DNA of 27,387 nt from Bacteroidota bacterium (GCA_026391115.1 JAPLER010000110.1:26133-53519); one strand, 5' to 3'. Shown: positions 9,901 to 16,926, numbered from the stretch's first letter. The notes: a model not told the origin generated them from the letters alone. Made by a program: numbers and translations.

Positions 9901-11405
9901 GACGAGACGCTCGTGCATCTATGCTTATGCAAAAACAAAATCAGCAAATGGCAATTGGTGGCTTTGTTCAAGGGTTAGGTCGTGTGGTTACAATGCTTAA
10001 AACAGTTCAAATCAATTATACCGAAGGTTATAAATCTCGTGTACCAGGATGGATGGACAGCACACAAGTATTTGGACAGAACTTTAAAAGTATGGAACCT
10101 GGTTTAGACTATGTTTTTGGTAAACAACCAGATGCCAAATGGCTAGAACGTAAAGCTGCACAGGGATTATTTACCAGAGACAGCAACTTCAATTTATTCT
10201 TTAGTCAAAAGTTTGAACAAAAATTAAGTCTTACCGCACAGTTAGAACCTATTAAAGAATTAACTATTGATGTAACACTAGATAAAACATTTAGTAAAGA
10301 TTATCAAGAGCTATATAAAGACACGCTATTTAATAATACTTCTAATGCCAAAACACATTTAAATCCAAGTGCAATGGGTGGGTTTAGTGTGTCATTTGTT
10401 TCTTTCAATACTTTATTTGGTTCTCGTAATCCAAACGAAGTATCAGACATTTTCAAAACCTTCGAAAGTTATCGTCCTATCATTTCCCAACGTATAGCAA
10501 AATCAAATGCTTATTGGATAAACGACCCCAATAGTAAAATTGATGCAGATGGCTATGCAACAGGCTATAATAAACACCATCAAGACGTATTAATACCTGC
10601 ATTTATAGCTGCATATACCAAGCAAGATCCTAACACAGTTTCTTTGGTAAAACATGATAATAGTAAAATAAAAAACAATCCATTTAGTGGCATTACACCA
10701 AAACCAAACTGGAGAATAAGCTACACAGGATTAACCAAAATAGGAAACCTTGCCAGCACATTCTCTTCTATTAATCTTAGTCACCAATACAGTGGTACAT
10801 TAAGTATGAATAGTTTTAACAGTGCGTTGCAATTTAGCGACCCATTATTGCTTGGTGTACCTAAGTTTAGAAACAACGATACAGGTAATTACATACCTTT
10901 CTTCTTGGTGCCAAACATTACTATACAAGAGCAGTTTCAACCATTAATAGGTATTGATGTTACTACAACAAGTCAATTAAACTTAAAGTTTGAATACAAA
11001 AAAAGTAGAACACTTAGCCTTAGTTTAATAGACTATCAACTAGCCGAAACCAATAGTACAGAATGGACTGTTGGTGGTAGCTTTAGAAAAAAAGGAGTTA
11101 GACTACCAGGCTTTTTAATGAAACTAATTACCAAAAAACCTAGACTAGATAATGATTTAAGCTTTAAGTTAGACTTAAGTATGAGAGATGATTATACAAC
11201 CAACAGCCGTTTAGATCAACCTAATGCTTATGGTACAGGTGGGCAAAAAGTAGTTACCATTCAACCATCTATAGATTATGTATTAAACAATAGGTTAAAC
11301 ATTAAATTCTTCTTCGATCAACGTAAAGTTATTCCTTACATCTCAACATCTGCACCTACAACCAATACAAGAGCAGGTGTTCAATTAAGAATTAGCTTGC
11401 AATAG
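3942..11405 (+). CDS. sprA: T9SS outer-membrane translocon SprA
   Basis: SprA is the giant outer-membrane beta-barrel that forms the protein-conducting pore of the type IX secretion system and is needed for gliding and secretion of sorting-domain proteins. The 2487 residues fit the family (about 2400). Residues 1-28 are a signal peptide (KK, hydrophobic core, then TFAQ). Characteristic segments include NPTLPERARRTGGFDFDM, IYIDDFEGTRSSLDLRFP near residue 871, and a C-terminus rich in amphipathic strands, ending in VQLRISLQ. The start is TTG: an in-frame TAA at 3924 leaves no upstream alternative, and the TTG immediately precedes KKN of the signal peptide. The gene ends before a strong hairpin terminator. 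The window's two sorting-domain proteins would be substrates of this pore. Confidence 0.96.
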   Translation: MKKNIVTALGYALFGIIVLCQANYTFAQQKNSSDSLRYPLQDRRGDRFTWQNKNSFNIGDTSILHQTIEYDAKTKQYYIVEKIGKRLYRKPTYLTFKEFYELQKKAQEAAYFKLRTDALFALNKKLDRPKPIVYPSFFDRTFGLGNIAPNAANTINNAASQVKGKIEEGKNQVNGLKGKADETKKNLKNPLGLIDIKPTGNIDILMGYQGQFTNNPTLPERARRTGGFDFDMNANVGVNANIGDKLKLPINYNTQANFDFSNQIKLDYKGTPDQLLKSIEAGNIAFEAKGTLIPSATNLFGVKTSLQFGKLTFTAALANQRSTRQDQTLQGGASVTPFQKKLSEYEENRHFLVAQHFRRNFNTAMSKLPIITSQINISRIEVWVTNRNGATVDARDVIGFTDLAEGDANFANPIINPNATVAMSPFNGASVPNNINNGLYQKLASDPNNRIPSQVNGNMVNLGLQPVRDYEKTFARKLTTNEYTFNPQLGMLSLNSQLLPDEVLGVAYEYSLNGKVYKVGEFSQEVALDTATKSAGVQKMLFLKLLKATSARVQLPIWRLMMKNVYSLDMVGISREDFKLNILYDQPSGGLNRYLPQTNTTSEGKPIISLIGLDRLNNRNDPQPDGQFDFVESFTIYSQYGRIILPKLEPFGADLKDIAYSNLSPDTISQKYIYPQLYDSIKAIAQTYANLDRFVMQGQSKGSGGSEIYLNGYNIPPGSVRINAGGRLLTEGSDYTIDYNLGQVKILNQAILNSGVPVQVSYENNATFGIQQKGFLGLRLDYKANKKFHIGATMERLNERPFFTKQNIGEDPVRNTIYGVDFSFKSDVPKLTKWLDKLPFYSTKTMSTITAYGEGAYFKPGHPPQIGSGGNGLIYIDDFEGTRSSLDLRFPLSSWTLASTPQGVNYPEAILSDSIPYGYNRAKLAWYNIETNLQDKNSNTNPLKNNLKELSDPRVRQVYTNELFPQQTTNITNTQTQTFDLSYYPEEIGPYNYLASSQRLNSNGTFKLQERRSKWGGIMRSIDQTDFETNNFEFIEFWVQDPFLHDSIINNGVKRSGGKLKINLGNISEDILKDGKRFYENGMPTPTSPAQVDSSTTWGRVPTNPIQVTSAFSNDPNDRVYQDVGFDGLDDAGEKRKRQVYLDSLTTEFGSSAPITLAAISDPSHDNYVWYRQSIFDDVNAGILERYKNFNNPQGNSPIAGGGAFSPAATLTPDNEDLNRDNTLNETEQYYEYDIDILPGMDVNQVKYITDKRTINVKYANGTTGKENWFLFRIPLKDFSNNVGGMTDFKSIRFMRMYLTGWDSAITFRFARLDLVRNQWRTFNFEVDTVGGYYPVATSSTNPSTFNVLAVNLEENSNRTPVNYVIPPGIERVQQLSNNGVNLLLNEQALSMRFNNLLPKQSRAVFKTLNMDIRQYGKLRMFAHLDQPEHPLYVIKNNDMNLVVRIGQDFLSNYYEVRIPLQVTAAGKYNAASADKVWPDSNNLDINMQDLIAAKVARNSFGGVDKIYRQIMGNKTISVFGNPNLGEVRGILVGVENTNGTGSAAGEVWINELRLSDINEVGAYAALGRVDVQLADLGKLSVSVNTHTQGFGSIESKIGQRSRDNLTQFDAALSIDAGKLLPKEAKLSVPVYASISKTTLKPQFDPYDKDILYNDKVNSFKDQSKRDSIKNISTDQTTIKTINVTNLRVAASPKPKLWSLSNFDFSFSYTQTYNTSPTVAENKVDKYRGTIGYNYQHTSKYIEPFKKLNKSKSKWFGLIKEFNFNLIPSTIGVKADINRQYGRFIPRIVNTDLTGKYKVERVDTTYDKYFNFDRFYTVRWDVSKSLNLDFNAVNNARVDEPYGALDTKAKKDSVKDNFFNGGRSFYYTQKSIASYTLPLSKFPLTDWITARYSYNTFYNWIGASRVAVELGNSLENGQDNTMTAQFDLSKLYNKSRFLRSIENPLPKGMSPQPVNDLLKNLPTKEEALKDLKGKARDVALTKWKKQRRDARASMLMQKQNQQMAIGGFVQGLGRVVTMLKTVQINYTEGYKSRVPGWMDSTQVFGQNFKSMEPGLDYVFGKQPDAKWLERKAAQGLFTRDSNFNLFFSQKFEQKLSLTAQLEPIKELTIDVTLDKTFSKDYQELYKDTLFNNTSNAKTHLNPSAMGGFSVSFVSFNTLFGSRNPNEVSDIFKTFESYRPIISQRIAKSNAYWINDPNSKIDADGYATGYNKHHQDVLIPAFIAAYTKQDPNTVSLVKHDNSKIKNNPFSGITPKPNWRISYTGLTKIGNLASTFSSINLSHQYSGTLSMNSFNSALQFSDPLLLGVPKFRNNDTGNYIPFFLVPNITIQEQFQPLIGIDVTTTSQLNLKFEYKKSRTLSLSLIDYQLAETNSTEWTVGGSFRKKGVRLPGFLMKLITKKPRLDNDLSFKLDLSMRDDYTTNSRLDQPNAYGTGGQKVVTIQPSIDYVLNNRLNIKFFFDQRKVIPYISTSAPTTNTRAGVQLRISLQ

Positions 11406-11427
11406 ATATTAGTTAAATACAATAAGT

Positions 11428-11460
11428 AAAAAGAGTTGGCAATAATTGCCAGCTCTTTTT
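11428..11460 (+). terminator. Rho-independent terminator after sprA
   Basis: GAGTTGGCAA and TTGCCAGCTC form a 10-bp stem with one G-U pair around a three-base loop, flanked by an A run and a T run that extend the stem and supply the U tract. Confidence 0.85.
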
Positions 11461-11494
11461 ATTACCAATCTGTTTTCATAAAAACCCAAACCAA

Positions 11495-11502
11495 TAGTTT
11501 TG
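11495..11502 (+). promoter_or_regulatory. -7 element before the MATE gene
   Basis: TAGTTTTG matches TAnnTTTG. Its last G is four bases before the ATG at 11507, so transcription should begin at or next to the start codon. The -33 side is weak. Confidence 0.5.
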
Positions 11503-11506
11503 CCCA

Positions 11507-12862
11507 ATGCAACAAGCACAAAAAGATTACAGAGTAGATATTAGTTATGGGCAAATTTTAAAAATTGCATTGCCTATTGCTGCTGCCATTTTTGTGCCTC
11601 AGTTAAACTTTGTTACCAATAATATTTTTTTAGGTCACGTAAATGATAAACACACACTTGGGGTAGCAGGTATTGTAGGTGTGTACTATTTAATTTTTGC
11701 AGTAGTGGGTATAGGCTTAAACAATGGTTTACAAATGTTGATTGCACGCCGTGCTGGCGAAAATAAAATTGATGCTATTGGTAATTTATTCTCTCAAGGT
11801 ATTAGGGTCGCAATGCTTTTGGCAATTGCAGGTATTGCATTTACACTATTTGCAGCACCCAAAATTTTTGCAGCTATACTACACGACGAACAAAATGTAA
11901 AAATGGCCATCAGCTTTTTAAATATTCGTATTTGGGGCTTATTCTTTTTGTATTTATATCAAATGCGTAATGCACTGTTGGTAGGCACCAATCAAACCAA
12001 GCTTTTAATTGTAGGCACTGCAGCCGAAGCTATTGCAAATGTTGTATTTGATTATGGTTTTATTTTTGGAAAATTAGGTTTGCCAGCATTGGGCTTTAAT
12101 GGTGCAGCTTATGCAAGTGTTATTGCAGAGGCTTTTGGGCTGGTAGTTATTTTTATTGTTATTCATTACAAAGGAATTGGCACACAATTAAATTTATTCA
12201 AAAGTTGGGGTTTTAGCAAGTCCAATACTTTGCTTATTCTCAAGCAATCTGCACCATTAATAGGGCAACACTTACTTAGCATTATTGCTTGGCTATTTTT
12301 TTATATTCTTATAGAACATCAAGGTACACAAGCCAGTGCAGTAAGTAATGTGATGCGTAATGTATTTGGTTTTTTTGGTTGTATTACTTGGGCTTTTGGT
12401 GCAACAACCAGCACAATGGTTAGTAATATAATTGGTCAGGGTTTAGAAAATAAGGTGCAGGAATTAATGCACAAAATATTACGTCTTTCCTTTGGTTGTG
12501 CATTAGTAGTATGTTTATTATTAAACATATTTCCCCATATATTTTTAAAGATTTATGGGCAGGATGATGCGTTTATACAAGCAGGTATTCCAGTAATACG
12601 TGTGGTGTCAACAGCTTTGCTCGTAATGAGTATTGCAGTGGTATGGTTAAATGCAGTTACTGGCACTGGGCAAACCAAAATTAATTTGATCATAGAGTTT
12701 TTGGCAATTACACTATATAGTATTTATATTTATTTGGTTTTAGAAAAATATAAATTAGGTATAGCAATAGGTTGGGCAAGCGAATGGCTGTATTGGAGTA
12801 GTATGCTTATTCCAAGTTATTTATATATTAAAAGTGGTAGATGGAAAGGGAAGAAAATATAA
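11507..12862 (+). CDS. MATE family multidrug/solute efflux transporter
   Basis: This is an inner-membrane exporter of the multidrug and toxic compound extrusion family, which uses a Na+ or H+ gradient to expel cationic or aromatic compounds. The 451-residue length and about 12 hydrophobic segments in two pseudo-symmetric halves fit. Family signs are the start of helix 1 (ILKIALPIAAAIFVPQLNFV), the GIGLNNGLQMLIARRAGE segment after helix 2, MRNALLVGTNQTK, and the second-half counterparts SAPLIGQHLLSI and GATTSTMVSNIIGQG. The substrate cannot be told from sequence. It stands alone between the sprA terminator and scpA (54-base gap). The ATG is supported by the promoter element directly in front of it. 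Confidence 0.92.
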   Translation: MQQAQKDYRVDISYGQILKIALPIAAAIFVPQLNFVTNNIFLGHVNDKHTLGVAGIVGVYYLIFAVVGIGLNNGLQMLIARRAGENKIDAIGNLFSQGIRVAMLLAIAGIAFTLFAAPKIFAAILHDEQNVKMAISFLNIRIWGLFFLYLYQMRNALLVGTNQTKLLIVGTAAEAIANVVFDYGFIFGKLGLPALGFNGAAYASVIAEAFGLVVIFIVIHYKGIGTQLNLFKSWGFSKSNTLLILKQSAPLIGQHLLSIIAWLFFYILIEHQGTQASAVSNVMRNVFGFFGCITWAFGATTSTMVSNIIGQGLENKVQELMHKILRLSFGCALVVCLLLNIFPHIFLKIYGQDDAFIQAGIPVIRVVSTALLVMSIAVVWLNAVTGTGQTKINLIIEFLAITLYSIYIYLVLEKYKLGIAIGWASEWLYWSSMLIPSYLYIKSGRWKGKKI

Positions 12863-12916
12863 ACATTGCTAAACATCTTTTGCCCAACATAAAACTAAAT
12901 CTTTTTATTTGCAATT

Positions 12917-13735
12917 ATGAGCACACAGCAATATCAAATTAAGTTGCCTCAGTTTGAAGGGCCTTTCGATTTATTACTCTTTTTTATAGAGAGAGATGAG
13001 TTGGATATTTACAATATTCCTATTACAAAAATTACAAACGATTTTTTAACTTACATACATTTTCAAGAAAAATTAAACATAGAATTAAGCAGCGAGTTTA
13101 TATTATTTGTATCTACTTTAATGCGTATCAAAGCCAGGCTATTATTACCTCGTAAAGAAATAGATGCACAAGGCAATGAAATAGACCCACGACAAGAATT
13201 GGTAGATAAAATATTGGAATACAAACGTTTTAAAGAAGCTGCAGCCGAAATGGCTGAAATGGAAGCTACAAGAATGTTAATGATAAAGCGTGGTAACCTG
13301 CAAAAAGAATTAATAGCTATTGGAGAGGAAAGTGGCGAAGGAACAGAAATACAAAATATTACTTTATTTAAGCTGATGAAAGCTTTTGAAAAAGTAATGC
13401 AACGTGTAAATGAAAGAGATAATAAACCTGTGCATACTGTTGTTAAGTACAATTATACAATGGAAGGCAGCAGAGATTATATGATGGAATTTGTTCGCAC
13501 AGGAAGAAATGTAAGCTTCGAAAAAATATTTGATATCTGCGAAAATAAAATACACGCCATCTTTTTGTTTCTTAGTTTACTAGAGTTGTCTCAACAACGC
13601 TATATGAAATTAATTTTAGGCGAAGGAAGAAACAACTTTATTGTGGAATGGAATGAAAATAGAGAAGAAGAATTGCAAGATGAGATTAACAATGAAAACA
13701 ATTTAAACCAAAATCAAGAACAGGAAAATATATAA
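12917..13735 (+). CDS. scpA: Segregation and condensation protein A (kleisin)
   Basis: ScpA is the kleisin subunit that bridges the SMC ATPase heads and, with ScpB, forms the bacterial condensin complex used in chromosome segregation. The N-terminal signature is clear: IKLPQFEGPFDLLLFFIER, then DIYNIPITKITNDFLTYI and the helical LSSEFILFVSTLMRIKARLL. The C-terminal winged-helix segment (KIHAIFLFLSLLELSQQRYM) is followed by an acidic, Asn/Gln-rich tail of about 25 residues. The 272-residue length is usual. A TTTG lies five bases before the ATG, but the rest of the -7 element is imperfect. The next gene starts two bases after the stop, so they are surely co-transcribed. Confidence 0.96.
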   Translation: MSTQQYQIKLPQFEGPFDLLLFFIERDELDIYNIPITKITNDFLTYIHFQEKLNIELSSEFILFVSTLMRIKARLLLPRKEIDAQGNEIDPRQELVDKILEYKRFKEAAAEMAEMEATRMLMIKRGNLQKELIAIGEESGEGTEIQNITLFKLMKAFEKVMQRVNERDNKPVHTVVKYNYTMEGSRDYMMEFVRTGRNVSFEKIFDICENKIHAIFLFLSLLELSQQRYMKLILGEGRNNFIVEWNENREEELQDEINNENNLNQNQEQENI

Positions 13736-13737
13736 CT

Positions 13738-14610
13738 ATGAGAAAGATTTTTTGTATTACGATGGTTGCATTATTGGCAACTAATACAATGGCACAAACA
13801 GATGAAGAGAATAACGCCAAAGCTCAAGCTGCTGCTTTAACAACAACAAAGAGTTTAAAAGATGGTTGGGCAAAAGGCGGTTCTTTTAGTCTTAACTTAA
13901 ACGAAGCAGGTAGAAATGCTGCCTGGGGGCAAATAAAAGGAGGAGAAGAACAAACTGTAGGAATTAGAGCGTTAATAGATTATGACTTTGATTTTAAAAA
14001 AGGGAAAGATAATTGGCTAAATAATATTCGTGCAAGATATGGTGTTGCCAAATTTGCTAGTGCTGGTGATGGTTTTAATAAGATCGATGATTACGTAAGT
14101 TACACATCTATCTATGGTAGAGAATTAATACCAAAATGGAATTTTGCGATGCTATTCAATATAGAGTCTCAATTCGAAAGGTTTTTCCTTTCGCCAGGAT
14201 ATATAAAATTAGGTCCAGGTTTTATGTACAAGCCCAATGCTCATTTTTCTGCATTAATATCTCCTGCTATGACAAATGTGACTACCAAATTTGCTACAGA
14301 ACAAAAAAATATTGCTTTGTTTAGTGTCGATTCTGGTAAAGCTGCCAAGTTTGGTTTGGGTGCTTTTTTACAATTAAAAGCCGATTATGATATAGCTAAA
14401 GGTATTAACTACAAAGGATTTGCAACATTTTATAGTAATTATCTCAATCAACCGCGTAGCATTATTATGGATTGGACAAACCTGTTTACTTTAACCGTAA
14501 ATAAATACATAGGTGCAACCATTAGCATCAATTTACGTAACAACGATTTTGAAATTTACCAACTACAAACACAACACGCCATTGGTGTTGGATTTAGCTA
14601 CAAATTATAA
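13738..14610 (+). CDS. DUF3078 family protein, probable outer-membrane beta-barrel
   Basis: The 290-residue protein begins with a signal peptide (MRKIFCITMVALLATNTMAQ). It matches the DUF3078 family as I know it: KSLKDGWAKGGSFSLNLNEA near residue 37, LNEAGRNAAWGQIKGGEEQ, and repeated amphipathic strands such as WNFAMLFNIESQFERF and YKGFATFYSNYL, ending in HAIGVGFSYKL. This pattern fits an outer-membrane barrel, but no function is established for the family. Start is two bases after scpA stop, implying translational coupling. A DUF3078 gene next to scpA is a layout I recall from other Bacteroidota; I could not check it here. Confidence 0.85.
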   Translation: MRKIFCITMVALLATNTMAQTDEENNAKAQAAALTTTKSLKDGWAKGGSFSLNLNEAGRNAAWGQIKGGEEQTVGIRALIDYDFDFKKGKDNWLNNIRARYGVAKFASAGDGFNKIDDYVSYTSIYGRELIPKWNFAMLFNIESQFERFFLSPGYIKLGPGFMYKPNAHFSALISPAMTNVTTKFATEQKNIALFSVDSGKAAKFGLGAFLQLKADYDIAKGINYKGFATFYSNYLNQPRSIIMDWTNLFTLTVNKYIGATISINLRNNDFEIYQLQTQHAIGVGFSYKL

Positions 14611-14636
14611 TTGCAAACAAGTAGATAAAAATAAAT

Positions 14637-14668
14637 TTGGAAATTAGATGTATATACATCTATATTTG
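14637..14668 (+). promoter_or_regulatory. marR promoter with embedded 18-bp palindromic operator
   Basis: A TTG at 14637-14639 (-33) and TATATTTG at 14661-14668 (-7) are separated by 21 bases, within the Bacteroidota range. Between them, at 14645-14662, lies the perfect palindrome TAGATGTATATACATCTA, which also covers the first two bases of the -7 element. A dimeric regulator bound there would block RNA polymerase. The palindrome recurs before the pirin gene. Confidence 0.8.
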
Positions 14669-14672
14669 CATT

Positions 14673-15128
14673 GTGAAATTAGAAGACGCCATAAAAAGTA
14701 ATAAATTTAAAAGCGAAACACAAAAAGCTGGCTTAAATGTGTTGTATACAGCTTGGTGGTTAAAAACCATTAGTACCAAAGAAATGAAAACCTTTGACCT
14801 AACCCATGAACAATACAATGTGTTAAGAATTTTGAAAGGAAAACATCCTGTAAAAATGTGCATTAAAGACATTGCAAGCAGAATGATTGAAAAAAGTAGC
14901 AATGTGCCAAGAATTGTTGATAGACTTGAGATTAAACTGTTAATTGAAAGAACACAAGGCGAAGTTGATGGAAGACAAACAGTAATTACGTTAACAGAAA
15001 AAGGAATAGAGGTTTTGAGTAAGGCAACGGAAAAACTGAATACGACTTGGGAAGATGCAATCTCGATGAAAGATGAAGATGCATCTGCGTTAAGCACTTT
15101 GCTTGAAAAAATGAGAACACTAGAATAA
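14673..15128 (+). CDS. MarR family transcriptional regulator
   Basis: A 151-residue winged-helix regulator. The recognition helix region is about residues 75-93 (SSNVPRIVDRLEIKLLIER) and the wing is GEVDGRQTVITLTEKG with the conserved Asp and Arg (D99, R101), followed by dimerisation helices. I choose the GTG at 14673: the frame could start at a TTG at 14637, but that TTG is the -33 element of the promoter, and the segment between is the operator and -7 box. The only cysteine is C63 in KMCIKDIA, so redox or quinone sensing is possible but unproven. Two copies of a palindrome flank the gene, suggesting autoregulation and control of the downstream pirin-doxX-reductase genes. It is a repressor by inference from operator position. 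Confidence 0.92.
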   Translation: MKLEDAIKSNKFKSETQKAGLNVLYTAWWLKTISTKEMKTFDLTHEQYNVLRILKGKHPVKMCIKDIASRMIEKSSNVPRIVDRLEIKLLIERTQGEVDGRQTVITLTEKGIEVLSKATEKLNTTWEDAISMKDEDASALSTLLEKMRTLE

Positions 15129-15135
15129 AATTTTT

Positions 15136-15166
15136 TTGAACAAATAGATGTATATACATATAATTT
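15136..15166 (+). promoter_or_regulatory. Pirin operon promoter with second MarR-type operator
   Basis: TAGATGTATATACATATA at 15145-15162 differs from the palindrome before marR at a single base. It sits between a TTG at 15136-15138 and a weak -7 box TATAATTT at 15159-15166 (20-base spacing), the same geometry as at the marR promoter. The gap between marR and the pirin gene is only 51 bases. Confidence 0.75.
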
Positions 15167-15179
15167 AAAAAATAAAACA

Positions 15180-15887
15180 ATGAAAACGGTAATACACAAA
15201 TCAGAAACAAGAGGACACGTTAATCACGGTTGGTTAGATGCTCATCATAGTTTTAGTTTTGGGCAATGGTACAATCCAGATAGAGTTCATTTTGGATTGT
15301 TAAGGGTGCTAAATGATGATATTGTTAAAGCTGGTTATGGCTTTGGCAAACATCCACACGATAATATGGAAATTATTACCATTCCATTAAGTGGTGCTCT
15401 AGAACATCAAGATAGCACAGGTGGAAATGGTGTTATAAAAAAATATGATGTGCAAGTAATGAGTGCTGGAAGTGGCATTGAGCACAGCGAATTTAATCAT
15501 AGCAAAACCGAAGATGTTAATCTTTTTCAACTATGGATTTTTACTAACCAAAAAAATGTAGCACCACGTTACGATCAAAAAACATTTTTACCAGAGCAAA
15601 GACAAAATCAATTTCAAACTGTAGTAAAACCTTATGGAAATAATGGTTTATGGATTTATCAAAATGCATTTATAAGTCTGGGAAATTTTGATGATAACAC
15701 AAATGCAAATTACACAATCAACTCAAAAGGAAATGGTGTGTATATAATGGTGGTAGAAGGTGAAATAGAAATTGATGGAAATGTATTATCAAAAAGAGAT
15801 GCAATAGGTGTTTGGGATACTGATGCTGTAAGCATTTTAACTAAATCAAGAACTGAATTATTGGTAATAGAAGTACCAATGAATTAA
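15180..15887 (+). CDS. Pirin family protein (bicupin)
   Basis: Pirins are iron-binding bicupins; E. coli YhhW has quercetin dioxygenase activity, and other members act as redox-sensitive regulators. The 235 residues match the bacterial length. The metal ligands are all present in the N-terminal cupin: H58 and H60 in KHPHDNMEI, H102 and E104 in GIEHSEFNH. Other family segments are HHSFSFGQWYNPDRVHFG and LRVLNDD. The second cupin (about residues 140-235) is plain, as usual. It is the first gene of a probable operon with a DoxX-like protein and an FMN reductase, under the MarR-type operator at 15145. This context suggests a response to quinones, flavonoids or similar electrophiles; the substrate is not shown. 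Confidence 0.94.
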   Translation: MKTVIHKSETRGHVNHGWLDAHHSFSFGQWYNPDRVHFGLLRVLNDDIVKAGYGFGKHPHDNMEIITIPLSGALEHQDSTGGNGVIKKYDVQVMSAGSGIEHSEFNHSKTEDVNLFQLWIFTNQKNVAPRYDQKTFLPEQRQNQFQTVVKPYGNNGLWIYQNAFISLGNFDDNTNANYTINSKGNGVYIMVVEGEIEIDGNVLSKRDAIGVWDTDAVSILTKSRTELLVIEVPMN

Positions 15888-15923
15888 CTTAAAATTAATT
15901 TTTCAAACAAATAAATATAAAAT

Positions 15924-16292
15924 ATGAAACAACAAATCAAACACATTCCTGCATATTTACTAGCATTAGTTTACTTAATATTTGGTCTTAATTTTTTTAT
16001 ACACTTTATAGCAATGCCACCAATGGACGGTAACGCAGGAGCTTTTGCTGGATTGCTTTATTCTACAGGTTTTCTTGCATTCGTAAAGGTTTTAGAAATT
16101 TCTTCAGGTCTTTTGCTACTTATTCCAAAAACACGAGCATTAGCCTATTTATTAATAGCACCAATAACAGTAAACATTCTTTTGTTTGAATTATTTATGG
16201 TAGGTAAACCAGGTATTGGATTGTTATTAGTAATTCTTAATGCAGTTGGAATTTTTCTAAACAAAGAGAAATATATATCGATAATAAAATAA
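15924..16292 (+). CDS. DoxX-like small membrane protein
   Basis: A 122-residue protein with four predicted membrane helices (about 9-31, 42-66, 72-95 and 96-113). It fits the DoxX/DoxD-like family by LVYLIFGLNFFIHF in helix 1, GLLYSTGFLAFVKVLEISSG in helix 2, and LLIPKTRALAYLLIAPI. The exact role of these proteins is unclear; relatives take part in thiosulfate:quinone oxidoreductase or in oxidant-resistance complexes. It lies 36 bases after the pirin gene and just before the FMN reductase, so it is likely part of the same MarR-controlled operon. Confidence 0.85.
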   Translation: MKQQIKHIPAYLLALVYLIFGLNFFIHFIAMPPMDGNAGAFAGLLYSTGFLAFVKVLEISSGLLLLIPKTRALAYLLIAPITVNILLFELFMVGKPGIGLLLVILNAVGIFLNKEKYISIIK

Positions 16293-16341
16293 GTAAATGA
16301 ATATAGAAATCATAAGTAAATGAATATAGAAATCATAAGTA
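16289..16341 (+). repeat. 23-bp tandem duplication across the reductase start codon
   Basis: Bases 16291-16313 are repeated exactly at 16314-16336, and identity at period 23 extends over 16289-16341. Each copy carries an ATG (16297 and 16320). Because 23 is not a multiple of three, the first ATG opens only an eight-codon frame, MNIEIISK, whose TGA at 16321-16323 overlaps the second ATG (ATGA). The eight residues begin like the true protein, so the duplication arose from the gene's own start. Confidence 0.95.
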
Positions 16342-16862
16342 GTAGCCCAAGACAAGGTAGTTTAACACATAGAGTTGCATTGCATTTGCAAAAGCACCTT
16401 TCAACAAAAACACAACACAATATTGGTTTAATTGATGTGCGTGAATGGAACTTAGGATTATTACAAAACGTATTTTCAACAATAGAAAACACCCCAGAAA
16501 AATATAAACCATTAGCAGAAAGAGTGTTTGCTGCAGATGCTTTTATTGTCGTTAGTCCAGAATACAATGGCAGTTACTCTCCAGCATTAAATAATTTATT
16601 AGACCATTTTCCAAAACAAGCACGTAAACCTTTTGGTTTAGTTACTGCAAGCGTTGGTGCAATGGGTGGAATGAGAGCTTCACAACAATTGCTATTACTG
16701 GTTCCTGGTTTATTTGGTATTGCATCACCACAACTTTTAGTTGTACCTTTTATAGACAAAAAATTTGATGTAGAAGGGAACTTACTTGATGAAACTTTTG
16801 CAAAAAGTATTGATGTATTTGCTACTGAATTTTTGTGGCTTGCTGAAAAAATAAAACAATAG
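16320..16862 (+). CDS. NADPH-dependent FMN reductase family protein
   Basis: A 180-residue flavodoxin-like reductase that would use NAD(P)H and bound FMN to reduce quinones, azo compounds or chromate. The FMN phosphate loop is SSSPRQGS (residues 7-14), and the family motif SPEYNGSYSPALNN (79-92) and GLVTASVGAMGGMRA (106-120) are clear. The start at 16320 is the second of two ATGs made by a 23-bp duplication; it overlaps the stop of an upstream minigene, so translation may be coupled. As last gene of the pirin-doxX cluster it supports a quinone or electrophile detoxification role. A hairpin terminator follows. Confidence 0.93.
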   Translation: MNIEIISSSPRQGSLTHRVALHLQKHLSTKTQHNIGLIDVREWNLGLLQNVFSTIENTPEKYKPLAERVFAADAFIVVSPEYNGSYSPALNNLLDHFPKQARKPFGLVTASVGAMGGMRASQQLLLLVPGLFGIASPQLLVVPFIDKKFDVEGNLLDETFAKSIDVFATEFLWLAEKIKQ

Positions 16863-16886
16863 TGTTCATTTTGGTTGATTATTTTA

Positions 16887-16914
16887 TAAAGCCCTTGCGA
16901 TTGTAAGGGCTTTA
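16887..16914. terminator. Bidirectional terminator between the reductase and ABC-F genes
   Basis: TAAAGCCCTT and AAGGGCTTTA form a perfect 10-bp stem with an eight-base loop. The A/T flanks can serve both converging genes (ends at 16862 plus and 16927 minus). Confidence 0.8.
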
Positions 16915-16926
16915 TTGTATTATTAT

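Noticed and set aside
13063..13452. 129-codon frame antisense to scpA
   Set aside because: ScpA on the opposite strand has clear family motifs; the antisense product shows none.
14637..14639. TTG as start of the MarR gene
   Set aside because: It is the -33 promoter element; starting there would translate the operator and -7 box.
14660..15199. 179-codon open frame antisense to marR
   Set aside because: Low-complexity hydrophobic shadow of a well-supported winged-helix gene; it would run through both promoter and operator regions and has no family features.
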